A stretch of DNA of 64,000 bases from Membranipora membranacea (lineage: Eukaryota > Bryozoa > Gymnolaemata > Cheilostomatida > Membraniporidae): NCBI GenBank assembly GCA_914767715.1, contig OU612069.1:27835387-27899386 (forward strand), given 5' to 3'. The notes below the pieces were generated by a model. The model saw only the letters and a program-made list of their open reading frames with translations. It was not told the origin of the DNA and searched no databases. This document shows, one piece after another, positions 45,960 to 56,900 of this stretch. Every line of letters begins with the position of its first letter. Within the stretch, counting starts at the first letter, position 1. A program made the position numbers and the translations under genes.

Positions 45960-47057
45960 TTTGCTTAACATCTACATAGTGATGGCCTGCCTAAACAATG
46001 CTCTAAACTGGACATAAGAAATCTTCCATCCCTCAATACACGGGAGAGTGGTGACTACTGCTGTTGATAGAAGAGAGCTTCTTCATCGCCTCCTCCATGA
46101 ACTGTTTTTGTTCTATGGCGTTAGTGAATGCGTTGTTTGTGGGTTTGCCACTGTTGATTTGATGGCTGTTTAGGAGGTCAAACAAGTCATTGAAAGATGA
46201 TATAAAGGTAATGTTAGGTGCTGCACTGGTAGTTTTCTCAATGCTACCAGTCTTGACATACCGGCAGCAACGGTGTGACTCATGACTTGTGTTGCGTGAT
46301 TTACTCTCATTTCCTTGAATGCTTGAATGAAGATAAGTTTTTTTTGTCACTCTCAGTGCCAACCTCAGCAACTGTGACTTGACTTACTCAAAAAACTGCA
46401 CCAAATGATCCCAGCGAATGTCATCACCACCCGTAAACAGCGTGTTCCTTTTGAAATTGTTCCGAACCTTTTTAATAAAATGTGGCGAATCATATATTAG
46501 ATATTATTGTGTCTGAGTAATTGTTGGAGAAAACTAGCGAGTTTGGAGAGACATGTTTGAGAAATTTTCTATTGTTAGGACCCTGTTCACATATTAGGTC
46601 TTTCGGAACCAATCCAGCATCTCTGAGTTTCTTTATGCATTCATGCGTCAGGTCGTGAAGTATGGTAGCGTTTATAATTCCAGATGTTAGAAAATATTCA
46701 GCTGATTGTTTCGATTTACTTCTGTGGTCATGGTTTGTGAAAACTACCACACTGTTTGCAACATACTTTTGTCCTCGACTGCATTGTTTTGCTGTTGTAA
46801 CATATGTCAGCCCTGATGTCAATCTCGTCACACACCACAGTGCAGTACATATCTAAATCGCTCATTTTGAGTATACTAAATACCCGCTCATGGAATCCAG
46901 GTGCCCTTTGGAAACTTAGGAGCATGCGTTGCAGTGTGCGTATAGAAGGAAGACAGAGGAGGTGGGCTCGATATTTGAGTGCTTGCTGGCTTGTATTCCT
47001 ACAAGGTTTGTATCTCAAGTGATACATTCTTTCCATCTCAAATAGTTTGGTCTGCAA
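45960..47057 (-). pseudogene. P-element-like transposase pseudogene
   Basis: The minus strand encodes, in order but in shifting frames, LLCLPSIRTLQRMLLSFQRA with GFHERVFSILK, YCTVVCDEIDIRADICYNSK, KYVANSVVVFTNH, AGLVPKDLICEQGPNNRKFL, YDSPHFIKKVRNNFKRNTLF, DDIRWDHLVQFF, MRVNHATQVMSHTVAAGM and ISSFNDLFDLLNSHQ. This is the order of the P-element/THAP9 transposase core: the 'LPSxRTL' segment, the DExD-type catalytic D (CDEI), the second D region (usually DQG, here EQG), the 'PPHLxKxxRNN' block and the 'FNxLFDxLNS' block. At least three frameshifts and the D-to-E change at the second acid show it is dead. No THAP domain was found upstream and no TIRs of P type are visible. Confidence 0.7.
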
Positions 47058-48390
47058 CCACAGAATCTAAAACATATCCTGTACTGCGTCTTTTATCCAC
47101 ATTTGCTTATTTTTATATTGTTTATTAGTTATACCTATAAGCTTTCATTGTTGGAAGCAATACAATGAAAAAACAATCGTTGGGCCCTTTTTATACTTCA
47201 ATACATTAAAAAGAGAAAAATATTCAACAGCAATATTGGCATGTATATGGTTGTAAGTCCCAAAATTTGTTTAGGTATCTTAATAATATCATAATTTACT
47301 ATCTGCGAGAGACTAAAGCTTTGTGTGATTACTCTTATTTTTAACTGGCTGATGAGTTTCACTGTGGGATTCCGGGTTATGGAGTCACCACACTGACTCT
47401 CCGCGTGAGATTTGTGCTCATGAGCTCGGCATCATGATTCTCACTATGTGACACTGACTTATTTAGATGTGATCTCATTTGATTCAAGATTAAACTGTTG
47501 TCTCAAGAGCATGCCTTTTAATTCTTATCAAGTTTACAATCAAACGCAATTCAACTTAACAACTACATGTCTGATTTCAACAAGTTATTCTTTCTAGTTG
47601 ATGATGCCATGCATGCTCAGTTCAACTCATTTAACTAAATTAGTTGATGATACAAATAATCCAACCAAGAGTTATACTGTGCTATTATCAAATAATAAGG
47701 CAAGTTCTATTTCCCTATAAATATCACTAATGTGAATAAAAATATTATGATAAAAACTGTAAAACTTCCCTGACTAAAAACTGACCATCAGATGTTTCCT
47801 TCTCGTTGGATTTATCTCCATGAACTCCTAAAGTGTCCAACAGCGGAAATATAGTACAACTTACATGGTCTGACAAGGTACAATTTAACAACCATATTAA
47901 AAGTTTCTGTCGCAGATTCTTTATCATTTCAAAAATTGACTTATGAAAATTGAATTCAACTACTCCCCTTCTCTATGCCCATTTCTTATCAGCATGTTTC
48001 CACTAAAATATCTGGTGGATCCTTATTAAAATGTTAGCTACACATTGTGCTTATTTTGCAGTTATATTTGGGAATATGGCATCATGATACCCATAATGCT
48101 CTCACACAGCACAATTTGCTAAACATAGAGTAAGTTTAGAAATGGTCTGTGTTTAAAGATTTTGACCTGGTAGAACTAAAGAGTTGACTCTTTGGTTGAA
48201 CTAACAATTTAGAGTTTTGTTGCAGGACCTTCCGGCATAGCCTGAGTTCACACAGTACTTATACTGACCAGAGAAAATTAATAAGTCAAAGTAATCAGCT
48301 TCAGCATTAAGTGATTTGTAGCTTAGCGAGCAGTATTGACCTACTGGCGGTATTTTTATTTTATCAGGTCTCTGACAAGGTGGCGGTCGT
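47058..48390. other. No gene recognised
   Basis: AT-rich; a minus-strand ORF at 47,745-47,927 might be an eroded exon, but has no motif. Confidence 0.35.
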
Positions 48391-48424
48391 TCATCTAGAT
48401 CAAGGTATTAATTTGGAGTGGCCT
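48391..48424 (-). repeat. Solo TIR of the 7.7-kb DDE element family
   Basis: Its reverse complement starts AGGCCACTCCAAATTAATAC and matches the left TIR at 10,215 at 31 of 34 positions. The inner flank has GGTGGCGGTCG, like the right end of the full element (GGGCGGTTC). The element it belonged to would extend to the left, but I found no partner TIR there. Confidence 0.8.
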
Positions 48425-48629
48425 TACATTAAAACTGATTTACGTATACAACAAAAAGGACTTGCTATGTATTGTAATATGTGTAGTTTTTTGTAGTAGA
48501 AGTATTTTGCCAATTATATCAGATGTCTAATCAACCAAATTCTATAATTCGAAACCCAAATCCCTGTACTAATTGCAGTATTACAGTACAGTATGTTTGT
48601 GTATTGCAGTATTACAGTATTCAGGTCAG

Positions 48630-48775
48630 GTGCGTCACCTGCTACCGGTAACCATGAATCCGCTACTACCTGTAACAAGGGTCGGGCCGTCGGCGGCTAA
48701 ACCGACATCCCCTACTGCCTTGGCCGTTGGGAGGGTGCACTGGACACCCCTGTAGGATTGGACAGCACCCCATAA
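48630..48775. other. GC-rich block, possibly retroelement-derived
   Basis: A GC-rich island in AT-rich surroundings (for example CTACCGGTAACCATGAATCC and CGGGCCGTCGGCGGCTAAAC). It contains a 60-codon plus-strand ORF ending near 48,755. The composition contrast suggests an inserted fragment, but I cannot name a family. Confidence 0.3.
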
Positions 48776-49689
48776 AAAATATTCAATGCGATTCGCTCAA
48801 ATATTTTAGATGTACCATCAATGGTACTACTATTATTGAAATATTGTTAGCAGATTAGCCAATAAAAGAGGGGGACCAGGCTATCAGCGCAACATAGGTC
48901 ATTTAGTGAAGCCTTATCTTACGCATAGGATGCAGTCATCTAGAATTAAGCCTCTTTTACCAAAATTCATCTGTGGACTTCATGACAAGGAGACAGAGGA
49001 TAGAACTCATGGTTATAGTTACAAAGCACAACAGAAGAGGTAGAGAATACATTAGCACAGCTTCAAGACGTGATCAGTGTGAACCGAAAACTTTGTGTAA
49101 GTCTTGAACATCATTACAACCACATTTTTAAGGTATCGGGATGTATTATTTTTTGTTTTTTATGATCACAGTATATTTATTGTAACTTCTTCTTTTTGTT
49201 TGCGTATTTCAATCGATTTAAAGTCCTCTAGTCTAGGCTGACAGTGAATCAACATGTATTCGAGAATTTACTCGAAACTGATACAGAACCAGTATAGACC
49301 TTAAAATCCACCACAGCACTGACCCTGTTTGGCAAACGTTGTTGGAACCAAACACACACATATATTTTATTTTAATATGTCAACTTATTTGTGTTTCGGA
49401 TCTTGGCAGTTAGGCTGTAAGAGATAGATCATTCTGAATTTGGCTTTGAGGTACTTGAATTACTTTGGCCCTAAAAAAGATACAGAATACCTGCAAGAAA
49501 AGGAGTAAGTAAGTAAGAAGTAATATTTCTGTCCCGCTGTAACCAATGAGTTGCCAAGTAATTCCTTGCTGTAACATAACTCTTCGAATGACTAGGAATT
49601 AGTCAATATTTGATGCACAAGACCAATATCAGGCTTGTACAGTATTGATTGTTAGGATCAAATTAACGAGGCTTTCAAGGCTCTCCATC
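48776..49689. other. No gene recognised
   Basis: AT-rich, short ORFs only. Confidence 0.4.
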
Positions 49690-50310
49690 TTGTTTTTTTT
49701 TGGCTTCATTCTCGCTGTGGAATGTCTCTGCAACTGTATGGGGCTAAGTAACAGAGAATGTGCTGTTAGCGGACTAGCACAGCGTTGATTGTTTAAATTA
49801 TATTTGCTTTCAATTGTGTCTTTTGGGTTCGTTCTAGCTTGGGAATGTCTCTGCAACTGTATGGGGCTAAGTAACTGAGACCTGTTGCTCATGACCCTCT
49901 TTTGTTAGCGAACTAGCACATTGTTGATTGCGTTAATTATTTTTTGCTATCGGTTTTGTCATTCGGACTCGTTCCTGCTGTAGAATGTCTGTACAACTGT
50001 ATTGGGCTACGTAACAGACACCTAGTGCTCATGACCCTCTGAACGGAAGATTAGCTCAGTATTGATTGATTCGGCAAATTATTTCTGATAGGATTATGTA
50101 TGGGATTCGCATGAGTTCAATATAAATTGGCCTAGCAATAGAAAAAAATTCAAAACTAGTATGCAAGGTAGTGTAAATTAGCATTTGAATTCTGTTTATT
50201 GTGATTGTGATATGGGCTAAGTTAAAGAACATTTGTCCCTGGTTGCTAGTGACACTAGCGTGATGTTGTTTGTGGAAATTATTTTCGCTATCAGATTGGC
50301 CATTTCCTAG
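49690..50310. repeat. Tandem repeat array, about four units of 120-165 bp
   Basis: The phrase AATGTCTSTRCAACTGTATK followed by GGGCTA occurs at 49,721, 49,844 and 49,984, with a fourth, more diverged unit (GATATGGGCTAAGTTAAAGA) at about 50,210. Each unit is followed by an ACTAGC(A)/TTGATTG-type segment and a TTTTGCTATC-type segment. It lies immediately upstream of a possible small plus-strand gene. Confidence 0.75.
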
Positions 50311-50422
50311 AAAAGGTTCCATGGATAATGCTAATCTTAAATTCACAGCATGTTGCTGAATCAATAGAGCTTATTTTTAACTTTTTACAGGTGATATGCT
50401 GTTAAAAAGTGAAAGGCAGAGA

Positions 50423-51034
50423 ATGGCTTCAGATGCGCATCATCATATCGAGTTACCATCGGTCAGCGAGATTCACAAGTCTCATGTGAGTATTACAGCT
50501 GAATATCATCACTGAAATATTTCAGTCTACCTGAAATTAAAAATGATTTACTAGTTTCCATTGCAAAACATGTATTCGGACAGGAATATTTCAGGCGCAT
50601 TCAGTGCAATTCACTACGTTTATATGTGTATTTTAAGCTCATGCTAGATCAAACTAAGTGCCCATCTCTTGGTTTGCGTCTGTAAACTGCTTTCATGCCT
50701 AGTGGCTGAGATTTGCCTGAACGTTCAAAACCAATTGCCCCAGGCCTCCGTAATGAAGTAATGCAAGGCTTTGAATTGAACCACTCATAAATTCAGTTGA
50801 CCTTGTACTAGTTCTTGATGATAACAGATAGCCCAGCGTTCTCACCGAGATCAAGCTAATAGGCAGTTCCATGGCTCAAATAGTTATAGAAGAATTTGTA
50901 GCATAACTTAATTTTAATCTGATTTTTTGCAGGTTAAGATAAAGATAAAAGTGGGATTTAAAAGCTCTGGACACAGAGGACGCATAAAGATGTCAAACGA
51001 ACGGATCAAGTACATGCTCCTCTTTTACCTGTAA
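50423..51034 (+). CDS. Possible two-exon small basic protein
   Basis: ATG at 50,423; exon 1 ends at 50,485 (gtgagt), exon 2 runs 50,933-51,034 after a good acceptor (tttttgcag), ending with TAA. The 54-residue product starts MASDAHHHIELPSVSEIH and continues VKIKIKVGFKSSGHRGRIK. A further acceptor (tttttacag) at 50,390 suggests an untranslated upstream exon. AATAAA occurs at about 51,693. Phase and splice sites are consistent, but there is no domain, so it may be a chance structure. Confidence 0.35.
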
Positions 51035-52349
51035 CGCCATATCTTCATCCAAACCTGCTATCGTCAGACTGATTTACGCTCTTGTCATTGCCAACGTTCC
51101 AGTGGGCCCGATCAACTCAATTAATTACAAAAAGGAACATGGCAGTTGGATCCTATCGTTGTTGATCATTACCAGTTAACGCAGGATCACAGTATTATGT
51201 GTATGAAAATGACTCAATGAAGGGAGATGCATGATTATTGATTCTATCTAATCCAGTGAGTTTCGGCTATCTGTTTAGTCTGAACCTCCCAGACTTCTGC
51301 CCCCGCCCTCCCGACGACGACGCCGGAGGACGACTGTTTGATCACAATTTTAATTTTCTATAGACGATTACAAAAACAATTTTGTTCTATTTTATTCTCA
51401 TCTATCTTGTATATAGCTTCCGCTAGATGAGATAGCTATGATTGTTGGTTTGCCGTAGACCTGATGTCTTGTCGTTAACTTTTTGTCACTTTGCTGGGTT
51501 GACATACCGTGTTACAGCTACTATACCCATTTTACTAGCATGCGCTCCAATTATCAATTTTTAGCCTGACAAGCTTATGCTACTGGCGTTTATGGTATCA
51601 ATTTTACGAATCTCTGACTTGTATTGAGTTCTGCTGTGTTACGCTGATATAATGATCTTTATCTTATCTAAGACCTATCCGCAAATCATGAGTAATAAAT
51701 CTCTAAAATTCAATTTCTGGTTCTTCATATGCTTCCCCCCCCCCATCTCCCCCAAAGCGAGACTGAGCGACTACCAATGCTAAGTTTAAGTGATTTTTAC
51801 AATGTTGTACTCAAACAATTAGTGTCACCCTGTGGTGATGACTTCTTGCTCATGTTTTTGCAAGTTGCATAAATTATCAATACATACATACAACTCACCT
51901 CTCCACCTACCTGGATTGACTCACACGCATCTCAACTCTGTTAAGTGAATAGAGTTTCGTATCACAGACTCAAAACTCGTGGTTGGGACCCATGTGAGAT
52001 GATAGTGTCGCTTATTCACTATGCAGTAGAGCGATGCGTAGGCACAGGAGGGGATTGCAGGCGGGTAGGCATTATTATTGCATGGACAGATGAAATTATC
52101 AGCAGAGTTATCGTGACACGGGAAAAAAGGGGACAACTCCACAAAATTATTGACTTAATTATTCAATTCATTGAATAAGTTGCCTACTTATATCATACAT
52201 TGAATTATTATAGTTGCATAATTTTCCCAGTAATATGGCATAATCATTGTATAAAGTGGAATAATGAAGCTATAAACATGATTATTCAAACTTATGCCCA
52301 GTGTATAATCATTGAATAGGAACTGATTTTGCACAGTGGAGGTTATCAT
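51035..52349. other. No gene recognised
   Basis: Contains a plus-strand 77-codon ORF at 51,945-52,178 without a recognisable domain. Confidence 0.4.
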
Positions 52350-52975
52350 GATAGACCATAAAGCACTTGTACTTGCCTCAGACTTCACCTACCTAGGAAG
52401 CACTGTCTCCAGCACTGCAAAGATAGATGAAGAGCTGCGAAACAGACTAGGCAAAGCAAGCGCGGCTTTCGGGAAGCTTAAACAGAGATTGTGAAACAAT
52501 AGACATGTCTCCATAAAGGTGAAATGTAAATTCTATAGAGCTGTGTACTTTCATGTCTCCTCTATGGAGCTGAAGCATGGACGATATACAGGACTCAAGT
52601 GAAAAAACTAAGCGCTTTCATGATGAGACAACTGAGGGACATAATGAGTGTAAAGTGGTATAACAAAATCACAAATGAAGAGATACTAAGACGTGCCAAC
52701 CTGCCTTGCATGGCAGATATTCTCATTGAAAGGAACCTGAGATGGGGAGGCAATGTGCATAGGATGGAGAATGACAGGCTCCCTGGGCAACTGCTGTACT
52801 CACAATTAAAAGAAGGAAAAATAAATCAGGGAAGGCCTAGACTCAGATTTAAAGACGTTGCAAAAAGAAACATGAAAGGGAGAGAGATCAACCTGAACTC
52901 CTGGCAAACCATGGCTAAAAACAGAGTTGCGTGGAGGACTACAACCAAATCAAAGCCCAAACCATAGAACAGTCT
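52350..52975 (+). mobile_element. RTE-type retrotransposon 3' fragment
   Basis: The plus strand encodes ASDFTYLGSTVSSTAKIDEE then LGKASAAFGKLKQRL, a stop and a frameshift, then CLLYGAEAWTIYRTQVKKL, MRQLRDIMSVKWYNKITNEE, LRWGGNVHRMENDRLPGQLL and QGRPRLRFKDV. The 'YLGS', 'LLYGAEAWT', 'RxLRxIMxVKWxxKxTNEE' and 'GRPxLRFKDV' order is characteristic of the region after the reverse transcriptase in RTE-clade elements. The reverse transcriptase and endonuclease parts are missing: this is a 5'-truncated, inactive copy. Confidence 0.85.
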
Positions 52976-53942
52976 TAGTCGCATCGACTGACTGCAAGAG
53001 AGATGTTTGTTGTATTGGCGTCAGATTTCAAACTGAGCTTGCGGAAAAATTACACCAGATTGATCTTTGCAGACCTGTCATGCCATGTCATTGCTGACGA
53101 ACAGTATAGAGTGTGTTGAACTCAGAACAATGATCTTTATTAATTATTCATATTTAAAGCAGCAGCTGTTTAATTTCCATAATGTAGAACAATAATTACA
53201 AAAACCGAATTACAAGGTTCTCCATAAATATATGTTGGCTGTTGTCCACGTGACTTCAGTAATGATAAGGTTATAAAATACATGCATATATTGGCATCAC
53301 ACCAGATAGTGATACAAAAATGATCAAATTCACAGGAGCTACACACAGAGGATGCATCAGTATGGTATTTCAAGGATATATAAGGCACACATTCTTTCAT
53401 TAACATTATAGACAGTGAGATGAAAATTTTGCAAAACTTGTGCGTTTATCTATACCAAGCATGGTTCAATTACAATTCTACAATCATTTGTCAAAAATAT
53501 AAATAATTCTGATACACGTGTCTGGTTGTCAAACGACATATTGGATGATCCTTGCTTCAATTTGCCTGTATTTCTGGTTGCTTCCAGCTTACTTTTGAGC
53601 GGCATGCGGCCTGAGGGGGAGCAACTCAACCTTCAAGCAAAGTGGAGCCAGAAAGATTGTCCCAGACTTCCTGGTTGAGCAAAATTGGGTTGATATCCAT
53701 CATAGCATTAGCATCGTTTGCATAGAATAAATAAAGGTAGCTAACCAATTTCTCTTTTTTGATATTCACTCTAGTTTTATGTAGGCCTAGCAAAGAAAAC
53801 TAAGAATCATTCCGAAAAAAAACAGATGTGTATCGGCAACTGAAACTATAAAACATTTCAGTGATATCTATCTCCATAGCATTATTGCATAAAGAGATCA
53901 TGCTGTTAGCTAAACAAGTTACTGACATCACAGAGACAAACT
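52976..53942. other. Intergenic between RTE fragment and transporter 3' end
   Basis: Nothing recognised; the 3' untranslated region of the minus-strand transporter gene should lie in its right-hand part. Confidence 0.4.
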
Positions 53943-56900
53943 CTAGTTCTCATTCAGACCCAGTCCTATATTTCTCTCCATTACTATCAGAACCACAATA
54001 CTGATGACGTTAAGTCCAATGCCAGCGTAGTAGTACTCAGCTGTGAAGGTAGCACTTGGAATATATGTAACAGCTAAATTCACTAGCGCTGTGAAACCAT
54101 CGATTGAGTAGAACATACCCATAGCTGTGGCCTGCATTGAACGAGGGGCAGACAATATAGTCAACTCATAACCTGTGAAATAAGATTAGCAGACATGATT
54201 TGCTAGTCAACTAAGTAGGAAAACATTTTCTGGAGCTTTGAGAAATGTTCCACATTTTAAGCGATTTTTTGCTCAATATGTGAACACCTTAATTAAGTCT
54301 CTGATAACAGGTGATTACTGTTGGCAAAAATGGCTTTATGTGCTAAGTCAATCACAGACACAAATCAAATAGTGTCAATACTGTGTGACATGATACTGTT
54401 GTGTACATTGATGTAAGCAGCGACTGAGAAAAATTACCATAGTTTGGTAGATTCACAAATCGGAATGTAAGAGCACTGGACAAGCTGGTATACTTGATAA
54501 ATAAAGCCAACCAGATAATGTGCTATGTGTTCAGTCTATTATGGCTTGTTGTGTGTCCTGGTACAGTCAAACACAATACTGGTTTACATAAGGTAAGAAT
54601 AGTTAAAGTAATCGGCCGAAGAAATTAAGGTTTTAGATGTTCATTTGTAACAATTTTGTCGGTATGTTTTTAAATTCATTGTAAGAATACTTTGATGTCT
54701 GGAATAATAAAGAAGGACAGGCAGTCACAGCCAAGCTCAACCCTATAATCATGAACTTCATCTTCTGATGTACATCTATGTATATACATATATATTCTAA
54801 GTTAAAGTTTTCTTTTTAGCGCTAATAACGGGCTACCATTTCCTCATTGATCCCAGAAAAACCTGTCTGCTCCAACATAGGCTGTATTATCAAAGGTAGG
54901 ATTATATTATAGTTACCTGCTATGTAAATGAATGCTCTGCTGATTCCATGGAACACCCCTCTGACAATGAGTCTACTCAGATCTAAAAAATAAAGATGTT
55001 ATAGGATAAGATATGTCATGAAGTGTGATATATATATAATTATATATACCTTCTATATACAACAGACAGTGTCCCGCAAACATAGCAAATGTGTGCCTAG
55101 ACTCTCGACAAACCCACCCCGCCCGGGTGTCAAAAGAGGCAGAACACCTGGTTAAATATCCTGTTGTCATGAGGTCAATTATTGCCTTCTTTCATTTATA
55201 TGCCAATCGCTCACTTCACGAGCCCAAATGCAGAGAACATTCCTCCAGGAGTCATAACCTTTTTCAATGTTTTCAACACAGACAGACCAGGTGTGAGGAC
55301 ATTGTCAATTTACAGGCACCCACCTTTTGTTGTAACGATGACTACATTGGAAGCTATACTGCAGAGCTGCCCTGCCACTATCCTGTGAAGTATTGATATT
55401 CTGTAGCGGGTCCTACTGTTGATTATCGTGGTAACAGTGTATATTATCGGTATGAACACAAGATCTGTACCTGGTGATGTCACAGAGCTAAATAGCTGAA
55501 AAGAAAATCTGATTGGAGAGCAAAGTTTGACCTGTAGTAGCCAAAAGAGTTTATTTAATGTTTCGTCTGATGTAGAGAACAACAGAACAACTAGGAGGGA
55601 CTGTTCTAGAACACACCACAATATACAGAACAAAAGGTTTATGCAAATCTTCTGCAGAGATTTCATAAAACGACTTTTCTCTATTAATCTTACTGTTTGC
55701 CACATACAAGGGGCTTTTATTTATTGAGAGAGAGAGAGAGAGAGAGAGATTTATCATTAAAACAAACAAACACATTCTCAAGTGATGAACATTTATATTA
55801 CATGTTCCGAATCGGCCACTTACATGTTCGTAAGTGTTATTGAAGACTGAAGTTTTTAGCTGTCCCATCGAGTAATTATAGGCCTAAATAAAAAAGAATT
55901 AAATTGGAGTTCCTTCTGTGTGTTTTCTCGTAATGTTTTACAAATCTGACATTGCAAGTCAATTCACAGGGCAAGAGTTGTCTTCTCTGAATAAAATCGC
56001 TGAACCTTTCAAGCTGCATTTTTCTCTAAAGGTTAAGTGCATTGACATCCAATCACCCGCTTGAATAACTGAAAAAATTAATAAAGCTCCAACATAGTTT
56101 GATTGAAAGTTTCAGATGAACTAAGAGTTTAAAACTATGTGACACTTACATCAATGGTAAATGGCAGGCCGGTCGAGTAGGACGTCGGTAAGAGGCAAAT
56201 CAGTACACAGAAAAACTTTCCTAGGTTGGCCCGCTCCTTTACTGAACCCTCAGGATAATCTCCTCCATTTCGGAACAATGCTGTCGACAGAAAACCTTCA
56301 TCCTCCTTTCTATACCTGATGTATCGATAAAATATGCTCTTAGCCATGTATCCAATGTACTACTGACTGGAAATCATTCAGTTGCGACATGCTTTCATAC
56401 CAAGCAAGAGTGAGGCTATGTCCGGCCTAATGGACCAAGTGCTTTATATATAAAAACACTAAGAGATGTTTAAGGTGGGATGCTATCAGTCGCAAAGGTT
56501 GGCCAAGTGTACTAACTTTCTCCTTTTCCATGCCTGCTTCCATATGCCTGCACTGTCCACAATGACACTTATATCCGGTCTGTACTCTCGAATCTTTTTT
56601 ATACCAATCACTAAAACATAAACCAAATTGGCTATATAAGTTGACTAGGGCTTGTGCTATGATTTCCTAGCTGATTCTAACCCAAGATAACAACTGCCAC
56701 GGTTGCAGACCCTATCTAGTACCTGTTTGGTTTATCACTGAGTTTTTAAGTTCAGACGTCATATCAGGGTGAGAAAAAATCTCTCTACTTCGCCATAAAA
56801 GAACTATCTCCTCTAAATAACTTTTAACCACTAACAGCCCTGCAGGGCCCTAAATAGTCTATTAAACATCTCCAAATATATGATAGCTCATGTTTGCTTC

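Noticed and set aside
45960-48424. A complete P-type element ending at the TIR at 48,424
   Set aside because: The TIR matches the DDE-family element at 10-18 kb, no partner TIR lies left of the P-like relic, and the two transposases are unrelated.
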